Translations under genes and position numbers: made by a program
Notes under the pieces: model-generated
The model's database searches: none
What the model was told of the DNA's origin: nothing
The model's input: only the letters and a program-made list of their open reading frames with translations
Shown: one piece after another, positions 9,063 through 18,783 of the stretch
Layout of the letters: each line of letters starts with the position of its first letter
Position numbering within the stretch: the stretch's first letter is position 1
NCBI GenBank assembly: GCA_963794385.1
Contig: CAWCDT010000020.1
Coordinates: 41,400 to 105,399, forward strand
Direction of reading: 5' to 3'
DNA length: 64,000 bases
Origin: Gaiellasilicea sp963794385
Lineage (GTDB): Bacteria; Actinomycetota; Thermoleophilia; Gaiellales; Gaiellaceae

Positions 9063-9647
9063 CTAATCGGATTCCGTCGGGCCCAGCCCGCGCTCTGTCA
9101 CCGCGAGATTCGACCGGAACTCGCTGACCCAGGAGCCGGTCTCGCGCTCGAGCTCGTCGTGGACGGCGAGGACGAAGGCCCGCGCGTGCTCCAGCAGCTC
9201 CTGGAACGGAGCGCCGCTCGCGCGTGCCGCTTCCCATCGGTACTCGAAGTCGTGCCGGAGGCGTGTCAGGTGCATTTCGGTCGCCATGAACCGCATCCAG
9301 CCGCTCGTGAAGCCGAAGAAGAGGTCGAGAGCGACGAGCGCGGCCGCCGCACCGAGCGCGATGGACGCCCAAGCCGGCTCGATCGAGGGCTTCCCGTCGG
9401 CTCCGACGCTGATCTGCGCGACTATCGGCAGGATCGCCGCGACCGCGCCGAGGACGATCGCGCCGACGCGCGCACACATGCCGCCGATCCGCTTGGGGCG
9501 CCGCCGTCGCGCGTACCACTGCTCGGCCTCGAGCGCGAGACCGTCCGCGTGCGCGTAGACCTTCGAAAGCGACTCGGACCGGCCCTCCGGTGACCAATCG
9601 AGCTCGCCGAGGCTAGGGGTCGCGACGTCACGGGGCGTCTCTCCCAC
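9063..9647 (-). CDS. SLATT-domain two-helix membrane protein
   Basis: This 194-aa protein has an N-terminal helical region ending in EAEQWYARRRRPKR, then two adjacent transmembrane helices (about residues 58-80 and 93-113) and a long C-terminal coiled helix. That is the architecture of SLATT domains, 2TM predicted pore-forming effectors often found with nucleotide-sensing or defence modules. No SLOG, cGAS-like or kinase partner is adjacent, so this would be a solo effector. GTG 9647 lies 7 nt after CACAAT on the minus strand. It sits immediately 3' of tmRNA, a favoured integration point for islands. Confidence 0.7.
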   Translation of the reverse strand: MGETPRDVATPSLGELDWSPEGRSESLSKVYAHADGLALEAEQWYARRRRPKRIGGMCARVGAIVLGAVAAILPIVAQISVGADGKPSIEPAWASIALGAAAALVALDLFFGFTSGWMRFMATEMHLTRLRHDFEYRWEAARASGAPFQELLEHARAFVLAVHDELERETGSWVSEFRSNLAVTERGLGPTESD

Positions 9648-9754
9648 GAGGACGATTGTGACGCATCGGTCGCCGCAGCCCGCGGACGCGGTCAGTGTTG
9701 ATCACCTGTGACGGGCCGATCCCCCGCACCGCGCCGCGCGCATGAGTCGTTAGA

Positions 9755-9792
9755 GGCGGCGGGAACCTTGCGCGCGTTCGATTCCCGCCGCC
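9755..9792. repeat. Degenerate copy of the tmRNA 3' end / GC hairpin
   Basis: Positions 9777-9792 match 15 of 16 bases of the ssrA T-arm/acceptor at 8998-9013 (TTCRATTCCCGCCGCC). The same bases also form an 11-bp stem with 9755-9765 (GGCGGCGGGAA). It may be the far attachment site of a small island carrying the SLATT gene, or simply a hairpin terminator; the sequence alone does not decide. Confidence 0.4.
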
Positions 9793-9892
9793 GCGACCTT
9801 TGGCTCAACAGCGCGCGCCTCCTCGGAGTGGGGCAGCAGGACGGATTCCGAGTTCCGCGCCCCGGCTTTCGTCTCTGCAGACGAGCGTGAGA

Positions 9893-10162
9893 CTACGCTT
9901 CGATGTAGGCCGTGATGGGAGGGATGACGCCGTGCTCTTCCATCTTGGCCGCGACATCGGGAGGCGGCGAAGCCAACATCGCCTGCATGGCAGCGAGGTC
10001 ATCGACGTCGGCTGTGACGGCGATGTTGTTGCTCCCGTCGTGGGCGACGTAGTCGGTTACGTTGCTGCCCGAGCCCGACTCGATCGCCTCGGCGCGTTCG
10101 GCCTTGCCCTTCAGCCAGCGCTCTTTGTCGACGACGGCGTGGGTGATGACGACTCTTGGCAC
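9893..10162 (-). CDS. Small ABM-fold (dimeric alpha-beta barrel) protein
   Basis: The 89-aa protein begins MPRVVITHAVVDKERWLKGK and contains the segment NVTDYVAHDGSNNIAVTADV, a pattern I associate with antibiotic-biosynthesis-monooxygenase-like proteins of unknown substrate. The start ATG 10162 is preceded by GGAAAGGAAC, a good ribosome binding site. It is probably monocistronic. Confidence 0.65.
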   Translation of the reverse strand: MPRVVITHAVVDKERWLKGKAERAEAIESGSGSNVTDYVAHDGSNNIAVTADVDDLAAMQAMLASPPPDVAAKMEEHGVIPPITAYIEA

Positions 10163-10529
10163 GAGAGTTCCTTTCCGCTAGCGGCGAACGATCCGATGCG
10201 GCAATTTACTGTGGGCCGGGCGGCACGCGAACTGCTGGTGTGACGAAGCGTCCTGGCCAGTAGGGGTCGCCCCGCCCGCATAACCCCGCCCCCGCGGGTG
10301 GTGGGGGCGCCACAGGGGCGGCCACAGACGACCCCAGGCCGGGATTATGCACCATTTGAAACGCGGGTGCGTCGCTGTTCAGAATCGTGAACGCCGACGG
10401 TCGCCCTAGCACCTGTCTCGGAAGAAACCAGGCCCCGAGCCCGTCATAGGAGTGTCACTGCTTCGTCATCGGCCGGCGCGATCGTCCGAGCCACAGACCA
10501 AGCACTCAGCGAGACGAGGAGGAACGACG
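10163..10529. other. Intergenic stretch, no gene seen
   Basis: These 367 bp contain only short antisense open frames without start signals. A G/C-rich segment around 10265-10330 has several short inverted repeats (for example CCCCGCCC and GGGGGCG), and ACCATTTGAAACG near 10351 is unusually AT-rich for the window. Nothing recognisable. Confidence 0.5.
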
Positions 10530-10679
10530 ATGGAGAAGGCCAGGACACGCATTCGCGGGTTGCTCCTGCTGGTCGTGTGCGCTACGGCACTGGTGCTGAC
10601 GGCGGTGGCACTCGCCTGGCCCGAGCAGAGGTCGGCACCTCCAGACCGAGCACCGGCCGACGCCGAAGCCGATGGCTGA
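10530..10679 (+). CDS. Small single-pass membrane peptide
   Basis: A 49-residue open frame from ATG 10530, preceded by a strong AGGAGGAACG ribosome binding site, encodes a basic N terminus (MEKARTRIRG), one hydrophobic helix (residues 11-29) and a hydrophilic Pro/Asp-rich tail. The layout fits a small membrane or secreted peptide. No homologue recognised. The good start signal and membrane topology argue for a real gene. Confidence 0.55.
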   Translation: MEKARTRIRGLLLLVVCATALVLTAVALAWPEQRSAPPDRAPADAEADG

Positions 10680-10734
10680 AGAGCCGTTGCCCGTTGGCGG
10701 AGGGTCGCCGACGGCGTTCGCCCCTGCGTAACCG

Positions 10735-13700
10735 CTACGGCAGCGTCACGCCGGTCAGCACGACCGGCCCGAGCGTGTAGTCGAGCATCGTCGACTGGTT
10801 GGCGCCCGGACCGGTGATCACATCGATTGCCTTCGGCACGAGACCCGGGTTGAACGTGCAATGCGGGTCGGCGCTCGCAGCTGCGCAGACGCCGAATTGG
10901 AACTGCTGCGGCGTCGGGGCAAACCCCCGGGCCTGGTCGTCACTGAAGCCATCCTGGCCGGTGAGGACAACGGTGAAGCCCCAGCCGGGGCCGGGTGTGC
11001 CGAGCGAGGCCTTCGGGACGCGGAACGTGATGAAGCGGGAGATCGGGTTCGCCGAGATGGCGACCGTCCCGAGCGTGTTTCCGCCGGCGTCGACGTAGCG
11101 CTGGCCGAAGCCCTGCACCTGGATCAGCCGGCTCCAGGCGAAGCTCGGCGCGATGGTGAAGTTGCGCAGCGGATGGGAGGCGGCGGTCGACGTCGACGCG
11201 GCACCCGGAACGCGCACGTACACGTCGACGAGCTGCGCGCCGAGCGGGCTGCCGAACGTCTCCGAGAGGTCGCGCGTCTGTAGCCGGAAGATCACGTCTG
11301 CGCCCGCGTCGAAGACCTGGAACGCCTGGATGTCGAACGCGCCCGCATGGAAGTTGTCGGACGTCGGGTACGCGTAGTTGCCCGGGCCGTCGTCGTCGCC
11401 GTCCGGGTCGCTCGCGTTGAAGATGAGCGTTCCGGGGACGAAGTCGAAGAACACGGAGCGCTTGGCGTGGGCAGTGCCGCCGGTCGGGCTGACCGCGACG
11501 ATGTTGAGGACGTTCGTCCCTCCGGTGACGGGAACCTCGACGCTGAAGGAGCCGCTGGGCGCGGCGGCCGACACCACCGTCGTCGCCGAGTTGGCGTCGG
11601 TGTTCGTCGCCGCGACGTAGACGGTGTTCCCGGGCGCGGTCGTGCCGGTGGCGGTGACGGGTGAGGCGTCGACCGAGGAGTTGTCGGCGGGGCTGGTGAC
11701 CGTCAGGGGTGTCGTTTCCTGCGTGCGGGCGACATAGCGCGCGTGCGTCGCTTCCGGAAGCACGACGTTCCGTCCGGCGGCGAGCGTCGCCGCGAGCCGC
11801 ACGAACGACGCAGCTGACCACGTGAGCGGCGATGCCGACCCTGCCGCCCCGCCGTTGACGAAGCCGATCGAGGCGAGGGTGGGATCGGTGCCGAAAGGCG
11901 AGGCCAGCGAGATCCGGCAGCTCCCAGTTCTGCTCGGGGATCAGGCCCACGCCGGACGCGAACCGGCTCATGCCGTCGAGCAGATCGGCCGCCAGCGCCG
12001 CGTTGCCGGCGGCATGCTCCTGCTCGCCGCGCTCGGCCGACAGCGCCGGCCAGAGATGCCCCGTGCCCTGGCCGCTCGGCGCCCACGGGCGCCCGTCGCT
12101 TGCGCGATCCCCGTACCCGTCCCCGTTGTAGCGGTGCCAGCCCGGCCCGTTCGCCGTCGTGGACTTGATCGTGGCGTCGACCACCTGCAGCGAGCGGAGC
12201 ACGTCCGCGTCGTCGACGTGGAGCAAGCCGAGCCGCACGAGCTCGAGGAAGCCCGCGTCGATCACCTCGCGCTGGTCGAGCGTCGGCCCGCCGTTGCCGA
12301 CGTTGTACGAGATCGCCGCGTTTGGGTCGCCCGTCTTCGAGAGCCGGATGAAGTAGCGCGATGCGTGCGGTCCGGTCGTCGTCACCGTCCAGCTCTTCAC
12401 TTGCCGTTGCCACGAGTCTGCGACACCGAGCCACACTGCGGCCGAGGCCGTGTCGCCGTTCGTGCGAGCGATCTCTGCGGCGGCGACGAGCCCTGCGATC
12501 TCCGCGGCGATCGTCGAGGGCGAGAAGCCGCTCTGCTCCTCCCAGCGTTCGACGCCGAAGGCTGGGCCGCGGGCGGCGACGAAGTTCGCGGCCGGCTTGA
12601 TGTGGTCCTGGTACAGCGACGCGTCCGTGAGCCCGAGCTGGTACGCCATCAGGATCGGGTAGGCGGTCTCGTCGAGCTGCGTCCCGAAGGAGTCGGGCGC
12701 GACCTTTCCGTTGACGAGGCTGTTGCGCGGCATCGAGCCGTCCGGCAGCTGCTGGCGCTCGAACAGGAACAGCGTCGCGGCCCGCGCCGTCCCGAGGTCG
12801 CCGGCGGCGACGAGGCCCGTCCACGACTCGTACAGGTCGCGCGCGAACACCTCACGGTATGAGCCGAAGTACGTGTTCGCCGGATCGCCGGCGGAGACTG
12901 CCTGTCCCCACGGCGAAGCGAGGCTGGCCACGATCGCGCCGGGGAACGTCTTGTCCTCGGACGCCTTGATCACGTTGGCGCTGAGGTAGTACTCGTCCTC
13001 GAGCCGCTTCCGGTCCGCGCCCTTGATGCCGGGCAGCTTCTCCGTCCGCGGCTTCGTCAGCTCCTTGTCGTACTCCTTCCAGCCCTTCACGTAGGCAGTG
13101 CGCGCCTTGTCGAAGTCGGCGGCGAGCGAGGCCTCGGCCGTCGCGACGGCCTCGGCCGCCGAGGCGCCGAAGCCGAGCGCGAGCACGGCCTTCCCGTCCA
13201 CGAGGTCCACGCGGGCCGTCTGGACGACGTTGCCGCCGAGCGCTTCGGCGGTCGGGCTCGTGATCGCGTGGTCGGCGTCCAGCTGGACGAGCCCGTCGCC
13301 CGCGCCTCCGACGAACCCGCTCGTGGCCTCGGAGAACACGCCGTCGAGGGCGGCGAAGACGGGCTGCGCGTAGTCGCGGTTCGCCGCGTTCGTCGCGGTG
13401 ACCGGGTCGGACGAGACGAGCACGGGATGCCCGGTCGAGTCGTCGATCGTCGCCCGGTCGGCGCCACCGTTCCCCGGCCCGCCGCCGCCGTTGCCGTTGA
13501 CGGTCGCGTCGAAGCGCACGTACAGGCGGTAGCCGGGTGCCGTCGGCTTGAACTTGACTGCCATGAGCACGGTGTTCCGGGCGGGGTCGGTGACGTACTC
13601 GGTCTCGATCCGGTACTTGCCGCTCTTCGCCGTGGCCGTGACGGTGCAGGCCATGTCGGCGGGGTCGGGTTTCGCGTCGACCGTGTAGGTCATGTCGCGC

Positions 13701-14674
13701 GTTTGCAGGTCGGTGAACGTCGAGCCGTCGGTCACCACGTACTGGAGCGTCTCGACGTTCGTGTTGTCGATCGTCGGGTAGTAGACGTCGCTGAGCACGC
13801 CGTTCGCGACCGTGTACCAGACCTTCGAGGTCGTGTTCCGGGCGGTGCCGAGGCAGTCCTTCCGGGCCAGGCCGAAGTGGGAGAGAGCTCCCGGGGCGCC
13901 CGTCGGGTTCTCGGCGACGACCGTGAGGACGTGCGACGTCGCGTTGTAGGTGAAGGTGACCTCCGCGTTGTCCGCCGGGACGGTGAAGGCGATGTTGGCG
14001 CCGCCGGGGACGCCGCCTGCCCCGTAGTTCTCGTCCCAGCTCTCGTTGATCGCGACCTTCCCCTCGTATACGCCGGCAGGGAGCGCCGTCGTCTCGAACG
14101 AGTAGATCCCGTCGCCGTCCACGTCCTGGAGCCAGGAGCGCAGGCACGACGGATCCCAGTCGCCCGGGCAGCCGAGCTCCGACTGGAAGCTTCCGGCCGC
14201 TACTGCGATCACCGAGCTCCTGTTGTCGGTGACCCAGTGGCTCTTGTGGTCGTAGAAGAACTTGACGTCCCCACTCGCCGCGAGGTTGAGCGGGATGTTG
14301 GGGCCGTCCGGTTGCGCGTGGAGGCCGTAGTTCTCGGTCCACGAGTCGTTCAGCGGGGCCTTGTATTCGAAACTGCCCGCAGGCAGCGCGAACGTGCGCT
14401 GCCAGACGTCGTCGGCGGGGTCGTAGGTGAGATGAGTCGCGGCGCACTCCGCCTGCCAGTCGCCCGGGCAGCCGAGCTCCGACTGCAGCGAGCCGGCGAT
14501 CGTGACGACCGTCGGGTTCGGCGTATGTGACCCCGACGCGACGGGAAGCAGGACGAGCGCCGCTCCGGCGAGCGCGAGCAACACCAGCTGACTCTTTCTC
14601 AGCGTGACCGACTCGCTCGAGGCCGGCGTTCGGGCACCGGCGATCCTCGCGCCACCCATCTCGCCGACCAGCAT
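10735..14674 (-). CDS. Secreted GH15 glucodextranase/glucoamylase-like glycosidase, one frame change
   Basis: About 1312 aa. A signal peptide (hydrophobic residues around 30-45) is followed by two X25-type starch-binding-like modules, both containing SLQSELGCPGDW (about residues 55-150 and 155-250). Next come the GH15 N-terminal beta domain (LARKDCLGTARNTTSKVWY), the (alpha/alpha)6 catalytic domain with ERQQLPDGSMPRNS and GTGHLWPALSAERGE, a Big/fibronectin-like domain, and a C-terminal glucodextranase-type cell-surface domain. The predicted action is exo-hydrolysis of alpha-glucans such as dextran or starch outside the cell. The frame changes at 11902-11905; removing one base gives ...NWELPDLAASPFGTDPTLASIGF. 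Start ATG 14674 or 14659. Confidence 0.85.
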
Positions 14675-14853
14675 ACGACTGGAGCCGCGCCGAGGAAAGC
14701 CGCGACCTCTGGAGGAGGGCAGGCGCTTGCGCGGTCGTCGTCGCGCTCGTCGGGCGAGCGTGCCGAAATGCTCCACGTTCGGCCAGTAGAAAGGGCCACT
14801 TGGGGCGCCTAGATTGGATCCGGAGGTTAGCTGGGGAGGAGGAGGCGCGCTCG

Positions 14854-17581
14854 TTGTCCCGACTGGGTGTCACGCTTGTTGCATCGCTCGTCATGACCGC
14901 GCTCGCCGCGTCGGGTGCCGGCGCGCACGACGGAGTCGACTCAGCCGCAGACCACGCCTCCGAGGATGCGGTCACGCACACGGCTGCGCAGGAACGAGCG
15001 CTGGACGCCCACACGCGCGCCGTCACGGCATTCGCTGCCGAGCGCGGCAGCGGCGGCCACCGCAGGGGCACCCCAGGACGTGGGGGAGTGGGGTCCCGTC
15101 GTCAACTGGCCGGTCGTAGGCGTGCATGTCGCCCTCCTGTCGGACGGCAAGGTGTTGGCATACGACTCGATCGGCGACCACGCCACCGAGACGTACCCCG
15201 TGCATGACCGAACACGGGCGACCGTGTGGGATCCGGAAACGGGCATCCACACGCCGGTCAACGTCGACACCGGCTTCAACGTCTTCTGTAGCGGCCTGGC
15301 GCATCTCCTCGACGGCCGGCTGTTCCTCGCGGGTGGGAACAAGGACGCACAGCTCAACGGCATCGTTCAGACACACATCTTCGACCCCGCCGGATACGCG
15401 TGGAGCCTCGGGCCGAACATGGCGGCTGGGCGCTGGTATCCGAGTCTGACGCCGATGCCCAACGGGGAGATGCTCATCACCTCGGGTCGTGTCGACATGC
15501 CCGAGGTCCGCACGATTACCGGCAGCCTGCGTGCGCTCGGCACCGCGTCGCTTGCCCTGCCGCTGTATCCGTGGATGGACGTCGCCCCGGACGGCCGAGC
15601 CTTCTACTCTGGCCCTGGCCAGACGCTGCGCGCGCTCGACACCACCGGCACCGGCGCATGGCAGGCGTTCGGACAGCGCGACGCGATCAACCGCGACTAC
15701 GGCGGACATGTGCTCTTCGACATCGGGAAGATCCTCGTTGCCGGCGGCGGTCCCTCGACCAAGGACGCGCGGGTGATCGACGTCAACGGAGCCTCGCCGC
15801 TGGTCTCGGGGACCGCGCCGATGGCGTTCGGACGCCGGCAGCACAACCTGACCGTGCTCGCGGACGGCTCGGTCCTCGCGACGGGGGGCCTCTCGTCCGG
15901 GGCCGGGCTCGTCGACCTCAACGCCGGCGTCTATCCAGCAGAGCTTTGGAAGCCCGCAACTGGGTGGCGGACCCTGGCCGCGATGCAGTTCACGCGCCAG
16001 TACCACTCGACCGCGCTTCTGCTGGCCGACGGGCGCGTGCTGAGCTCCGGCGGCGGGATCTGCGGCACGTGCGACCAGGTTGGCTACCTCGGTAAGAACG
16101 CGGAGGTCTTCTCGCCGCCCTATTTGTTCGAGTCCGACGGCACGCTCGCGCCCCGCCCTGCCATCGACGCGGCGCCGGCGTCTGTCAGCTACGGGGCGCC
16201 GATCGAGATCGCAACCGGAAACCCGGCGTCGATCGGCAAAGTTGCCCTCGTCCGGCTCGGCGCCAACACGCACTCGGTCGAGATGGAGCAGCGCTACGTC
16301 CCGCTTCTCTTCACCGCCGGCGCGACGAGCCTCACCGCCACCGCGCCCGCGAATGCCAACGTTGCCCCGCCGGGCCCGTACATGCTGTTCATCGTCAACG
16401 CCAACGGCGTGCCGTCCGTCGCTCGCATGGTCACTGTCCAGGGCGGCAGCTCGCCGCCGACTGTCACGTTGACGCAGCCGGCGAACGGCGCGAATTTCAC
16501 GGCCCCGGCGACGGTGGGTTTCGCGGCGACGGCATCCGACACGGACGGGACGGTGGCGAGAGTCGAGTTCTTCAACGGTGCGGTGGAGGTTGGGGAGGAT
16601 ACGAGCGCGCCCTATAGCTTCACTTGGGGTGGCGTGGCGCCTGGCACGTACACGGTCACCGCGCGCGCCACCGACAACCTCGGCGCGAGTACGACGAGCG
16701 CGCCGTCTACGATCACCGTCAGCGCCGCAAACACGGCGCCAACCGTGACGCTGACGCAGCCGGCGAACGGGGCGAACTTCACGGCCCCTGCGACGGTGGG
16801 TTTGGCGGCGACGGCGTCGGACGCTGACGGGACGGTGGCGAGGGTCGAGTTCTTCAACGGTGCGGTGGAGGTTGGGGAGGATACGAGCGCGCCCTATAGC
16901 TTCACTTGGGGTGGCGTGGCGCCTGGCACGTACACGGTCACCGCGCGCGCCACCGACAACCTCGGCGCGAGTACGACGAGCGCGCCGTCTACGATCACCG
17001 TCAGCGCCGCAAACACGGCGCCAACCGTGACGCTGACGCAGCCGGCGAACGGGGCGAACTTCACGGCCCCTGCGACGGTGGGTTTGGCGGCGACGGCGTC
17101 GGACGCTGACGGCACGGTGGCGAGGGTCGAGTTCTTCAACGGTGCGGTGGAGGTCGGGGAGGATACGACTGCGCCCTATAGCTTCAGTTGGGGTGGCGTG
17201 GGGGTGGGGACGTACACGGTCACGGCGCGCGCTACCGACAACCTCGGCGCGAGTACGACGAGCGCACCGGCCACGATCACCGTCAGCGCCGCAAACACGG
17301 CGCCAACCGTGAACCTCACGTCACCGGCCGACGGCGCGATCTTCCCCTGGAAGCCGACGATCACGCTCACGGCGACGGCGAGCGATCCCGGCGGAACCGT
17401 TACGAGGGTCGAGTTCCGGGACGGCGCCACCGTGCTCGGCCAGGACACGAGCGCGCCGTACTCCTTCACGTGGAGGAACGTCCCGCCCGGGAGCCACGTC
17501 CTGACTGCGCGCGCTACCGACAACGCGGGCGCGACTACGACCAGCAGCCCGGTCAGCATCACCGTGCGCCCGAAGCGCTGA
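14854..17581 (+). CDS. Secreted galactose-oxidase-like copper radical oxidase with Ig-like repeats, one frame change
   Basis: TTG 14854 follows GGAGGAGGAGG at good spacing and opens with a signal peptide (VTLVASLVMTALAASGAGA). The mature part is a Kelch-like propeller plus a C-terminal early-set domain, as in galactose or glyoxal oxidase. Candidate Cu and radical residues are Cys in VFCSGL, Tyr in RWYPSL, Tyr-His in QYHSTALL and His in ANTHSVEM. Four Ig-like repeats of about 94 aa follow. Frame 1 changes to frame 2 near 15046-15047; dropping one G gives ...AERAAAAATAGAPQDVGEWG. Total 908 aa. Predicted to oxidise an alcohol or aldehyde outside the cell, releasing peroxide. Divergent from the GH15 gene. 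Confidence 0.82.
16460..17305 (+). repeat. Three tandem 282-bp coding repeats (Ig-like domains)
   Basis: Units start at 16460, 16742 and 17024, each 282 bp (94 codons) and nearly identical in DNA; a fourth, diverged unit follows to about 17575. Most of units 1 and 2 from 16560 on matches without difference, indicating recent duplication or gene conversion within the oxidase gene. Confidence 0.9.
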
Positions 17582-17597
17582 GCCGCGCGCCCCAGCA

Positions 17598-17616
17598 GCG
17601 GGTTCGACTCCCGTCC
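17598..17616 (+). other. Isolated tRNA T-arm-like sequence
   Basis: GCGGGTTCGACTCCCGTCC has the exact form of a tRNA T-arm (stem, TTCGACT loop, stem), but no tRNA body precedes it; the upstream bases are the end of the oxidase gene. It may be the remnant of an attachment site left by an integrated element. Confidence 0.4.
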
Positions 17617-17660
17617 GTAATCGGCCGACGACGTTTCGGTTCGCGCGCCGAATCTGCGCC

Positions 17661-17666
17661 TACGAT
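17661..17666 (+). promoter_or_regulatory. -10 element for secreted hypothetical gene
   Basis: TACGAT, with 6 nt to the GTG at 17673. This spacing favours 17673 over the adjacent GTG at 17670 as the start. Confidence 0.5.
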
Positions 17667-17672
17667 TTCGTG

Positions 17673-18182
17673 GTGAGGGCAGCGGTGGTGCTCGCGTCGA
17701 CGTTGGTGGCCGCCGGGGTGGCAACTGCCGGGCTCAGAAGCCCCGCGCGGGTAACCCTGGACGGTGTCGGCGGCGCGCGGCCCGGGATGGACGTCGCAGC
17801 GGTGTCAGCTGCGTGGGGCGTTGCCCTGCGGCCCAACTATGAGGTGCGGCCAACGTGCGGTACCGCAAGCATCGAGCGGCGGGGGATCGTCGGGCACGCG
17901 ATCTTCATGCCACGCGGGGAGTTTGGCGCCGTGTTCTTCCGGAAGGGCGCCGTCACGGGTAGAGGCATCCGGATCGGGTCGACCCTCGCGCAGCTGCGGC
18001 GCGCCTACCCGAAGCTCAGTTCCCGGCCGGACAGATACAGCCACGGGGGCCGGAACTACTTTCTGCGTCGCGCACGCGCCCCCCACTGGGAGCTGCGCTT
18101 CGACGTGAGCCCGGCGAAGCGCGTGACGCAGATCGCGTTCGGCGAGCGTGCGTCCGTACGTCTCGACGAAGGGTGCGCCTAA
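17673..18182 (+). CDS. Secreted protein of unknown function
   Basis: The 169-aa product has an N-terminal signal peptide (VRAAVVLASTLVAAGVATA) and a C-terminal soluble domain with two Cys residues (PTCGTAS and DEGCA) that could form a disulphide. The phrases GVGGARPGMDVAAVSAAWG and IRIGSTLAQLRRAYP form a repeated pattern typical of small secreted actinobacterial proteins in which a G-x-(S/M) helix precedes an AYP/AWG turn. I do not recognise a named family. Probably leaderless. Confidence 0.65.
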   Translation: MRAAVVLASTLVAAGVATAGLRSPARVTLDGVGGARPGMDVAAVSAAWGVALRPNYEVRPTCGTASIERRGIVGHAIFMPRGEFGAVFFRKGAVTGRGIRIGSTLAQLRRAYPKLSSRPDRYSHGGRNYFLRRARAPHWELRFDVSPAKRVTQIAFGERASVRLDEGCA

Positions 18183-18197
18183 AGAGACGCGGGTTCT

Positions 18198-18743
18198 CTA
18201 GTCGGGTAGCCAACCGTCGCGGTATGCGGTCGGCTCGCGGGGCGGGACCGAGGCGTACGCAACTCCGCCGTCGGTCGTGTCCTCCTCGACGCTCGCGCCG
18301 TGCCGCTTCGCGACCTCGTCGGCGGGGAACCCGAGCTCGTCACGTTCGCGTGCGCCGACCGCGATCACGAGGCACGGACCGCTTCCTGCCCCGACGATGA
18401 CGTGCTTCGTGTTCGGCGGACAGTGGACGAAGTCCCAGGCGCGCAGTTGCCGCTCCTCGCCCTCGACGATCAGCAGTGCTTCGCCGGAGACGACAAGGAA
18501 GGCCTCCTGATCGGCTTCCCAGTGGTACATGGCCATCGGCTCGCCTGGCCCGAGCACGAACGGATTGACGCCGAGCTGGTCGGACTCGCGACGCCAGCCT
18601 TCGAAATCGTCGGCCACGACGCAGACGGCACCGCGGCCGTCGGTCCGACGCCACTCGGCGTCTCGCATGTTGAGGACATACCACCCCTCGCCCTTCGGGA
18701 CGAGACCGTGCTCTGTCTGCTCCAGTTTCGCCTCGGGAACCAT
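18198..18743 (-). CDS. Cupin-domain protein
   Basis: The 181-aa protein has a single central cupin barrel. Motif 1 includes MAMYHWEADQEAFLVVSGEA, where the usual GxHxH is altered to MYHWE, and motif 2 is WDFVHCPPNTKHVIVGAG. It is convergent with the preceding gene, 15 bp apart. Substrate unknown; similar proteins are annotated only as cupins. It starts at ATG 18743. Confidence 0.75.
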   Translation of the reverse strand: MVPEAKLEQTEHGLVPKGEGWYVLNMRDAEWRRTDGRGAVCVVADDFEGWRRESDQLGVNPFVLGPGEPMAMYHWEADQEAFLVVSGEALLIVEGEERQLRAWDFVHCPPNTKHVIVGAGSGPCLVIAVGARERDELGFPADEVAKRHGASVEEDTTDGGVAYASVPPREPTAYRDGWLPD

Positions 18744-18783
18744 CGATCGACACGCTAGCGACGCAGGCAGAGGAGTTGTCGGG

